From positions 10,336,428 to 10,400,427 of the forward strand of contig OU452211.1 in the NCBI GenBank assembly GCA_911728435.2: 64,000 nt of DNA. The letters are read 5' to 3'. This DNA is from Apoderus coryli. Its lineage: Eukaryota; Arthropoda; Insecta; Coleoptera; Attelabidae. The position numbers and the translations under genes were made by a program. The notes under the pieces were generated by a model, which was given only the letters and a program-made list of their open reading frames with translations, did not search any database and had not been told where the DNA came from. Below, piece after piece: positions 56,426 through 64,000 of the stretch (the first letter of the stretch is position 1; each line of letters starts with the position of its first letter).

Positions 56426-57129
56426 TTCTTACTTATCCTAGGGAATTATTGAATGTAAGTCGCGAAAAATCCATAAAGAGCTGGAATTTTTCAATGATGA
56501 CGCTCACGTTAATCCACTCCTGTTTCTGAGACGTTAATAAAACGTTAACCAATTTACAGCTTAACGCTCAATAAATATATTCTACATAAAGGAAACTAAA
56601 TTAAAAAACTTCTCAGGGTGTTAAAAAACAAAAATAGAGAAAAGCAACAACACATTGTGCTATTGCCATACCCGCACACACATACTCGATAGTATATAAA
56701 AACCCGTAAAACAGATTTGTGTGAAGTAAAACTTTTACCGTTTTATACTAAAACTTTTATATGTTTCTCTCTATTCAGCCTTTACGGTGATTGTTACTGG
56801 AAATTCAACTAACATTATATTATCAGATTCGATGGAAGGAAAAGTTGATTCAACACTGTCTTTAGACATATCTCCCAAGTTTATTGTTTATAAGCATGAA
56901 ACTAAAATGCCGAAGCGAAACAATCGGGGGTATAGTAATAGTATGGGTTGTTCTAAGAGAATTCAAAGCGACACCTATTAACGAGAAATCAAAATTTATA
57001 TGACATTTTAGTATCTCATTTTTCACTTCAATACGCACAAATTTTTATTTCGATCTAGTTATTCATTCTTTATTTACAAGCTATTTGAAGTTGCCGTATT
57101 GGTGTATTTTTTACAAGGAAAAAAAAAAC
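56426..57129. other. No recognisable gene
   Basis: The frame 56787-56981 carries no motif. Confidence 0.4.
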
Positions 57130-57370
57130 GAACATCTGCAGTGTTAAAATTCTTTGTTTCGGAAGGCTTATCAGAACAGAAATTCATACAAAAATGATAA
57201 AAGTGCTGAAGGAACCTGCATCTTCATTTCCAACCATGCGTCGATGTGTTCAATTCAATTTAAACATGGTCGCTAGAGCCTCAAGCGTTGAATGTGAACT
57301 ACGTAACGGACATCCAAAAAGCACAACACCAGATATCATTCAAGATCCAAGTGTGACTAAGGATTGAATT
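57130..57370 (+). pseudogene. Mariner transposase N-terminal relic
   Basis: VLKFFVSEGLSEQKFIQK is followed by a stop, then KVLKEPASSFPTMRRCVQFN and NGHPKSTTPDII. It follows the mariner N-terminus: first HTH, then the ..PSY.TV..W..EF+ second HTH, then RSGRPK..TT.E.I. The middle of the second HTH is degraded. It lies 700 bp downstream of the mariner C-terminal piece, in reversed order, so the two come from different insertions or from a rearrangement. Confidence 0.65.
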
Positions 57371-57377
57371 CATAAGA

Positions 57378-57420
57378 TTAATTATTATTATTAATAATAG
57401 CCTTTTTTGCCCAACAATTA
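57378..57420 (-). repeat. CR1-like 3' terminus (TGTTGGGCAA + ATT repeat)
   Basis: Inverse of TTGTTGGGCAAAAAAGGC followed by an ATT repeat at 57378-57400. It is the same terminus as at 23566, 44912 and 20594. It abuts the mariner relic at its left. I see no RT upstream of it (to the right). Confidence 0.6.
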
Positions 57421-58045
57421 CAAAAGCCTTTACAGTACATATGCCTTAAGCATATAGAAAAAAATTCTCCACTATTTCCTACATACACATCCCATTTTCG
57501 ATCATCCGAAATTTCTTAATTTTGAACATTTCTATTTTTTTTTACTTGAACATTGTTTTCTGTGTGTTATGTGTTTGATCAACATGTGTAATAAACTAAA
57601 ACAGAGGATATGGAACAGGTTGGCCAACCAAGAAGATCGGTGCGGCATTTAAGGTAAGCCTTTAAGGCCCGTATTTGTTTTTTTTTCTTTGTTTTTCATA
57701 ATCTGCCAAAGTCCATTTTGCTTCTTGTAGCTCCGCACTGTTGTGTATCGTAATTTAATTTTTCAATACTCACAAATACACAACAATTAGTTTTTACAAT
57801 AACCTTCCTCAAAAACTAATAGAGTATAAAAAAGTTTAGTTTATTTACAAATTTCTATAAAATTCCATCAATTAGAGAAAAAAAAATCTGAAGAAGTTCA
57901 GCCCTCATGCTTCTAGGGATGTAAATTTGACAGAGCGTGTTCTCCAAACATTCGTATTTAAAGCTTCTGATATTTTGGAGTATACTACTCACATCCAGGA
58001 GATTGCCATATGTTCTGGAACTTCTAGTATACAATGGATAGCATG
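57421..58045. other. No recognisable gene
   Basis: AT-rich DNA, no motif. Any 3' UTR belonging to the CR1-like end at 57378 would lie here. Confidence 0.4.
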
Positions 58046-58225
58046 AAAGTACAATATGGCTAGGTTAACAATACTAAATTGTAACGAACTATATGGTATA
58101 AGATGAGTAACCTTATATCATACTGGGAGTAACAATATAATGAAGTGTAGGTCACAATATCATATAGTAATGGTGACAAAGTAGTATGGTAAGTACAAGT
58201 ATGATATTGTTATGATAACAAGACA
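58046..58225. repeat. Degenerate tandem repeat, unit about 22 bp
   Basis: Roughly eight units of an ACAATAT...(G)GTA pattern follow each other, for example ACAATATAATGAAGTGTAGG and ACAATATCATATAGTAATGG, then ACAAAGTAGTATGGTAAGTA. Units differ by several bases and by 1-4 bp in length. I judged the period by eye. Confidence 0.4.
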
Positions 58226-58359
58226 GGTATTCTAGCTCCAATAACCAGACATCCTTGAAGATAACGGAACTCTCTGGTTAGGGTGACAATGCGATGATGT
58301 GGTCATTGGACAATTTGCATAACAATATTATTACAAATATCTGGTTCTGCCTATACTAA

Positions 58360-58735
58360 CTAAAATTCTTGTTACTAGAACAATAATTTCTTTCCGTGCC
58401 CACTAGCGCTACCCGAAATCTTACTAAACCCAGGAGAATTGAACAGTCTATCGCCCCATGCAATAATTCGTATAAAAAGTTGATAGAGCATAAGTATCTT
58501 CTCACTCCAAGAGGCAGCATATCAAAACCGGAAAGTACGGTTCCGTGGACACTCCAAGGATTGAATATGCTCCATACCACAGAAGCAAACTTTAGTTCAG
58601 ACCTAACAAAAGCGCAGTACAATGACTTCAGAGTGAACACGTTTCCAAACTGTCGAGAATTCGTAATAACGTAACCCAACATTCGATTGGCATTGGACAC
58701 ACCGTTCGTTATTTGTGGAACAAAATTAAATTCGC
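58360..58735 (-). pseudogene. CR1/Jockey RT C-terminal relic
   Basis: The minus-strand frame reads SNANRMLGYVITNSRQFGNV, TLKSLYCAFVRSELKFASVV, then after a deletion DMLPLGVRRYLCSINFLYEL and LLHGAIDCSILLGLVRFRVA. This is the end of the RT thumb and the C-terminal block (A.R.LGFI.RN...F.N..TL..LY..LVRS.LEY.SVVW). About 60 residues between SVVW and DMLPLGVRR are missing. No 3' tail was seen. Confidence 0.75.
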
Positions 58736-60442
58736 ATTCACGCGTTCCAAAGAAACATCATTTAACCGATCATATCATATACTATACTCGTAGGTATATC
58801 TAAACTCTTTCACTTATATCATCGATAATATTCACGTAAAACACCAAAATAACCCTCAATCCAATATATACATATTAAATTCATACCCTCTGGGAGATAT
58901 TTCAAATAAACAGTTCACCTCAAAAATAAAAACCCGAACGAAGTTTCTGTTGCGTATTCATAAATTTCTATATACCTTTAAGAATATTAAAAGAACTTGT
59001 CGACCTAAGTCACATGAAGATTTAAAAACGGTGAAAGCGGGAGTTAAAAAAAAAGAAAACAAGAAGGAAAATCGCAAAAAATATATTAAAGATATTAAAA
59101 AAACATTATTTGAGAGATAGCCCCGCTGTATATATAGTAATATGATAAGAATAATGCCTATACATTTTTATTCGTCTTAGCAGGAAAGTCGGCGGAAAGA
59201 CGAGGAAATTTTCTGGTTTGAATATTGTGCGAAATGAAAATTTAAACGTCTTTGGCAGGAATGAAAAACTGAATAAGGAATTATGGGACGAACTTTCTAA
59301 AGATTATATGGTTGCCATTTATGTAAAAAAATCTGCCATCACAACATCAACAACTTCTTTGCTATTACGAAGGACACTGTTTGAAGACGAGACGATATTG
59401 ATAAAAATGACAATATTTAAATTTTGGTAGCCATGACCACGATATTTTTGAAGACAATAATATTGTGCATGAAATATTTTATAACAGTCCATAGCCAATG
59501 CATCTCACAACAATCTTGAGAACGAAAATCTCAAAAGAGATACAAATATTTTACAAACTCCGGAAACTTCCACGAATACGAACTCCTGAACCAATAGAAT
59601 ACTAATAAGACAGAGATTTCACGTCAATTTTGGCCGATTTTACACGTGATGTGCACACAGTAATAAACGATTTCGATGAGTCCAAAAATTGTAAATGAAA
59701 AATAATTTCGTGGCATATCGGACAAAATGACTGGTTTCACATACACAAGGGATTTTATTTAATTTAGCAGGGTCTTAGTCTAATTCATGTAACCCTAATT
59801 CTACTCAATCTCGCTGGGGCTACACTCATACATCAAGTCGTAAGAGTTCGAATCCGTGGTCAGCAATATTGATAGACAGAAGTGAAGCGAAGAGCTGTCA
59901 GAAACAATGGGCGCCAGTCGTGTTTTTATTTTTTTTTAATAAAAAATTAAACAGACAAACAAAACCTTATTTTATCATTAAGAGAACTCCACAATGTCCT
60001 GCCTCTGACAATCCTCAACCTCAATTCAAATCCCTAATGAGTACTAAAAGCTTTGAAACGAAATGTGATCACTCTCTTTAGTATGGCAGGTTGATAAAAT
60101 CAAAACAAGACATTTAATTTTTTCTAAAATTATATTCAGAAGAGCCTTCTTTTCCTCATTTAAAATTTACAAAATTTAACAATTAAGTACTCGTATATAT
60201 CACAGCTGGTATCACAAACGATCCTTATTAAATGTCCTTTATCACTGAGTACGAATACATTAAAAGTTCATTGCATTTTACAAGTACTGTTACTGTTACC
60301 TAGTACTGCTGTTTTCTCCAGACGACAAACCATATACCGATATACAACAGTAGATATATGTAAACCGTACCATCAACATACACATAGTAATGCATATTCC
60401 ACCATACAGAGGCCGAACAAATCCAATGTATAGGTAACAAGA
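58736..60442. other. No recognisable gene
   Basis: The frames at 59218-59430 and 59869-60081 show no known motif. A box B-like GAGTTCGAATCC at 59846-59857 has no partner box A. Confidence 0.4.
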
Positions 60443-60480
60443 AGACCATTTATCCTTCTGCTAGCAAGGATAAATGGTCT
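60443..60480. repeat. Perfect 15-bp hairpin
   Basis: AGACCATTTATCCTT (60443-60457) and its exact inverse (60466-60480) flank an 8-nt loop, CTGCTAGC. The same 8 nt follow again at 60482-60489. It lies 34 bp upstream of the second hammerhead-like repeat. Confidence 0.85.
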
Positions 60481-60513
60481 CCTGCTAGCGTTTTGTGTTT
60501 ACACTATTTTTTT

Positions 60514-60635
60514 ATGACGAGCTCATAATCAGAGCGAAACGAATTCGTCAGTATCTGTCGACCAATCATGCTTCGGTCTGGTTCTACTGAATCAGATTGA
60601 GGCCCTGCTATATTAAACAAAATACCTATTTTTAC
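60514..60635 (+). ncRNA. Hammerhead-ribozyme-like repeat, copy 2
   Basis: The core here is ATGACGA (60514-60520; first C changed to A). A perfect stem II, GCTC/GAGC, closes ATAATCA (60521-60535), followed by GAAA (60536-60539), the palindrome ACGAATTCGT and a GTC cleavage triplet (60547-60549). Then AGTATCTGTCGACC matches copy 1 exactly, but the 5' half of stem I is gone, replaced by a T-run. Homology with copy 1 continues past GGTCTGGTTCTA to TTAAACAAAAT, with an 11-bp insertion. Copy 2 alone should not cleave. Confidence 0.65.
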
Positions 60636-62229
60636 GGACACAAATTCATTTTATAATTTTTCATTTTATAAAAAAATTGTAGTTGCACGTAAATGACATT
60701 GTCGTCCGCAGGAAGTTTTGCCGTCAAGGTTTACAGCACAGATAACAGTAAATGCTGGCTAAAACTTCTGCCTGTAATACAGTAGCGTGGTATACCTGTA
60801 CCTGAGTCATTTACACAAAGTACACAGAGCAACACGTTCGAAAATTTGCTTACTCGCTATGAAAATCAAGATTAGGCCTTCCATGGCGATAGCATCATCA
60901 CAATTAACGTGATACGTGACTTTGAGCCCGCAAAATGGTCTCTTAGCAGTCGCTTCTCCACGATATTCAGTACACCTTCGTAAGGAACGCATCGGAGGAT
61001 GCCTTTTTCGACGTTGAAAATGAAGGGGTTGAAGCATTTCTGCGCCATTGCATTGGCAAGCCTGCATTGATACAGGATAGGATGATCCAAAGATAATACT
61101 GAAGGTCCATAGCGACTTGGAATCTTCATCAATTGTGCATTATTTCGGTATATTGATATTTGTATAATGATTTTCTTTCCTTTCAACAAAGTGGGTTGAC
61201 AATTTCTATCATTTTCTGACAGGCTTCTATGAGAATGAATATAATTCCCTAATCGTTTTTGGTAGTTAGTGATTTATATTGCTACGTCAATCGATAATTT
61301 CAAAAGCAATTTTTTATATTGACAACTAACAAATACACGTACACCAATACTCTAAATAGAAAATCAATTTCTCATTAGCATACCAAGGGAGAAAATAAAT
61401 AAATAGAATATATCGAATTGTTTATTAAGTACTATTTAATAATACATGTCGCAGTATCGCTAATGCAGTTTTTACTATTCCATTATTGATGGGCCTTTTT
61501 ATTGTGAAATAAATGATAGACCAAAAATCCATTTTGTGATTAAGTTTATGTAAATATTGGTCAAATAGAATACATAATTCAGGCCGTAATGGATTTACCT
61601 TAGTCTGCTACGAATAATTAAACAACTTCAGAAACGATTTTCTGAATAAATTTGGAAATATCCGATAATTGTCATGAACACTTGAATGAAATTTATCTGG
61701 TTAACTATTTATTAATCATATGATATTATCACGTTCAGGCATAATTTCTTTTCTGTGATCTCACATTTCCTCAATTAATTTCGCTTTAACTGATTTTGTT
61801 CGGTGATTTTAAGCTAATTTCTTTCGTTACTTCCTGGTTTTCGAAAAGCTTTAAATTCAATTTGTATTAAAATTAAAAAAAAACTGCTAGCTAAATATCT
61901 ACTGTCTTGGGATGTTTAAAGTTTGTTTCAAGATACAATTCCCTATCCATTCCCCGTTTGAAATTTTCAAGAATTGTCTTATGCCAGGAAAGTTTCACAA
62001 GTATGTCGCTTTGTATGCGTCATTCTTAAGCCACTAAATGGTTCTGGTTCAACAAAGAGGGTTGTGTTGTGAATATTTTCTCTCTCTGTTATTAATACAC
62101 AACGTGCAGGACATGCAATAGAAGAAACACTGCAACATAGTTTGTGTCCTTGATGTCTTTGAACTGAAGGCATAGCATAGCTTTTTTGAGTTGAATGGGA
62201 CATTGTTAAACACTGTGTAAGAGTTAATT
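60636..62229. other. No recognisable gene
   Basis: The minus-strand frames at 60807-61067 and 60872-61189 cover a patch somewhat richer in GC. One reads RLANAMAQKCFNPFIFNVEK and VPYEGVLNIVEKRLL. I recognise no family. The rest is AT-rich. Confidence 0.35.
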
Positions 62230-62740
62230 AAAAAATGATCAAACTAATGTGGTATAAATAAATATAAAGCTAACACTTTACACTAATCAGACAAGCTGAT
62301 CAAGGTGCGCTGAAGATAAGCACAATCATGCTTATCAGTAATCGTTTTAAAGGGTTTCAAATCATCTGCCTCGGCAAGCCTACCGCAATAGTGGACCGAG
62401 GTTAGGAGGGGCTTTTTGTAATGCAAATGTTGCCAAAAATGTCGAAGACTTGAAACTCTCATATTTCACAAACCAAGTTCTATGAAACAGATACGATCGA
62501 AAAAGATTAACCAACAAACCAAAATAATTAAAATGAAATGATAAATGCGGTCGAACGCTTTTGACTAGGTCGACCTGGCTGAAGCTATCAATAGCGGAAC
62601 AAATATGTTCATGATCGTACATGCACCACTCATAAATCCATGCTGGTCAACCAAAAGAACACCTCGGACATTGGGATATATATTAGAAAACGCCCTTGAA
62701 AACCGTTCCAAGTAGTTCTTCTGTTGCTTTCCATATTGAA
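62230..62740 (-). pseudogene. CR1/Jockey RT palm relic
   Basis: On the minus strand: VDQHGFMSGACTIMN near 62650, then SKAFDRIYHFIL in one frame and VDLVKSVRPHLSFHFNYFGL in another (motif A region), YLFHRTWFVKYESFKSSTFL, ATFALQKAPPNLGPLL, ADDLKPF (motif C, about 62360) and LQRTLISLSD (stop) CK. The order is that of the 45044-46480 RT. Two or more shifts and a deletion around motif C break it. It is another inactive member of the CR1-like group. Confidence 0.75.
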
Positions 62741-63329
62741 GTTTTGATGATAATCCATTTAAGTTATCCTGATTTAATATGAAAAGAAAACTTTCCAGTT
62801 TTTTATTATATATTGGTATACATATCGTACGCTACTGCAAATATCCTAAATAATTTTGCATTGCAGACATTAATAAATTAAACGAGAGAAAACTAAAAAC
62901 TTTTCTCTATATAACTGTATACCTACCTAACATTCTGCCGTCTTTATTTGTAAAAAAAGAGCCCGGATGTTTTTCAACAACTTCCAAATGGAAGTTTTTA
63001 CTTTTGAAATTCGTGACGTTAGAAGTTGGATGTATGCTCATAAATCAAATTGGGGTTATATGTATGGGGTATAGAAATTCTTCCACTTCTCCCCGCCTGC
63101 GACTGTTTACTAAAAAACTTCCCCTATAGATAGGAGATTATTGCTTTTCCTGTGTTATGCCTTCCTCCCACAGTTAACATTTATTAAAAGGTTTGTTGGT
63201 GCTGAAGGTACAAACCGATAGCGGAAAACAGACAAGCATTAAGCCGTAATAATTTAATCTCTTAGCTCAATACATCGAAACAATTCTATTCGGCTGTTCA
63301 TTTTTGGTTTATCGTGAGAAGTATAGTAA
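62741..63329. other. No recognisable gene
   Basis: No motif or repeat that I can support. Confidence 0.4.
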
Positions 63330-63800
63330 TTTACGTTTATCTTCTTGTGCGACGAAGCCCAAGAAGACGTTGGACGAGCACGTTAACAAGCGTTGAAAAC
63401 GTGGAAAAATTCGAACAAAAACATTGACGAATGGAACTTGCTCAGGAGTCTCTAACTGGCATCAAAAACAATGCAAAAACTATTGGAATTGCTCATAACA
63501 GGTGATAAAACGTCTGGATAGCTAAGACCCAAAAAAGCTCGACTACTGCTTCGAATGTAAAGGTGCAAATTCTCACTGTGTTCTTTGATTTTCACGACAC
63601 CATGAGTTCTTGTCACACATAACCATAAGAAGTACTACAAGTTCAACGCTGTTTCCGTGTAGGACCCCAGAAAATTTTTGCCCCAGCCTCCAAATTCGCC
63701 ACACATGGCCCCATGTGTATTTTTCCTGTTCCCAAAAAGTAGAACATTAAAAGACCGTCTCATCCCGTAATTTACAATTTTCTATGAATGTCACGTTGAA
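63330..63800 (+). pseudogene. Mariner transposase relic
   Basis: Blocks in changing frames follow a mariner transposase: SVENVEKFEQKH (stop) RMELAQESL, LITGDKTSG (first Asp kept, E to K next to it), RPKKAR, SNVKVQILTVFFDFHDTMSS, KKYYKFNAV, and PQPPNSPHMAPCVFFLFPK. In the last block both the SPD Asp (now His) and the catalytic Asp of P.D (now Val) are lost. The block around the second catalytic Asp is deleted between 63650 and 63680. The subfamily, with TVFFDF and PKLK-type ends, differs from the 56135 relic. Confidence 0.8.
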
Positions 63801-64000
63801 ACTCATTGAACGATCCTCGTATGTTCAAATTTCAAATATGCATTCCCATAATAACATTTTTTATCATTAAAACGTCATGATTGATAAACATTATATGGTT
63901 TTATTTGACCAGTTCAGAGAGCCAAATAGCAGGCAAAAATATGGAGAGAAAACAAAGAGAAAATATTAATCAAACTCGCATTTTTCCAAATAATTACCTC
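63801..64000. other. No recognisable gene
   Basis: The last 200 bp may hold the end of the mariner relic but show no clear terminus. Confidence 0.35.

Noticed and set aside
59815..59870. tRNA-like box B (GAGTTCGAATCC)
   Set aside because: No matching box A and no cloverleaf stems upstream.
60807..61189. Overlapping minus-strand frames of 86 and 105 aa
   Set aside because: No motif, no family and mutually incompatible frames.
1..64000. CRISPR arrays, rRNA and bacterial operons
   Set aside because: No regularly spaced direct repeats, no rRNA-like sequence and no operon structure; the sequence is eukaryotic in character.

Overview
The window looks like a piece of arthropod, most likely insect, nuclear DNA. 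It is AT-rich and its open frames are short. Nearly everything recognisable belongs to transposable-element families common in insects: mariner/Tc1/IS630 transposons, PIF/Harbinger, CR1/Jockey, R1 and RTE non-LTR retrotransposons, a Penelope-like element, and a Gypsy-type solo LTR. I found no host protein-coding gene I could support, and I cannot place the organism below this level.

Layout. 0-9 kb: a foldback MITE, a CR1-like RT relic, a mariner remnant and a TA-flanked inverted-repeat element. 8.5-9.3 kb: a CR1-like RT relic cut in two by a 341-bp solo LTR with a 4-bp target duplication. 9.6-12.4 kb: two decayed DDE transposases and a tRNA-like gene. 15-16 kb: Jockey RT and RNase H pieces. 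18-27 kb: transposase and RT relics, a three-copy unclassified repeat and a Harbinger fragment. 29-30.4 kb: a non-LTR relic with an ATT tail. 32-33.3 kb: a hammerhead-ribozyme-like repeat and two more DDE transposase relics. 36.7-38.8 kb: a structurally complete 2087-bp transposon with perfect 340-bp inverted repeats and an open 370-aa DDE transposase. 39.1-40.8 kb: a Penelope-like 3' end with hammerhead-like boxes and an inverted partial duplication. 42-43.4 kb: an R1-like relic. 44.9-46.9 kb: the longest RT frame (478 aa). 47.8-49.6 kb: two Tc1/IS630 relics. 50.6-54.9 kb: RTE-like and Jockey-like pieces. 56-63.8 kb: mariner pieces, RT ends, and a second hammerhead-like repeat beside a perfect hairpin.

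The pieces do not work together as an operon or pathway; this is a layered transposon graveyard. Only the 36.7-38.8 kb element looks young enough to be active. The two best leads for something new are that element and the paired hammerhead-like repeats at 32.04 and 60.5 kb, which complement each other's damaged positions.
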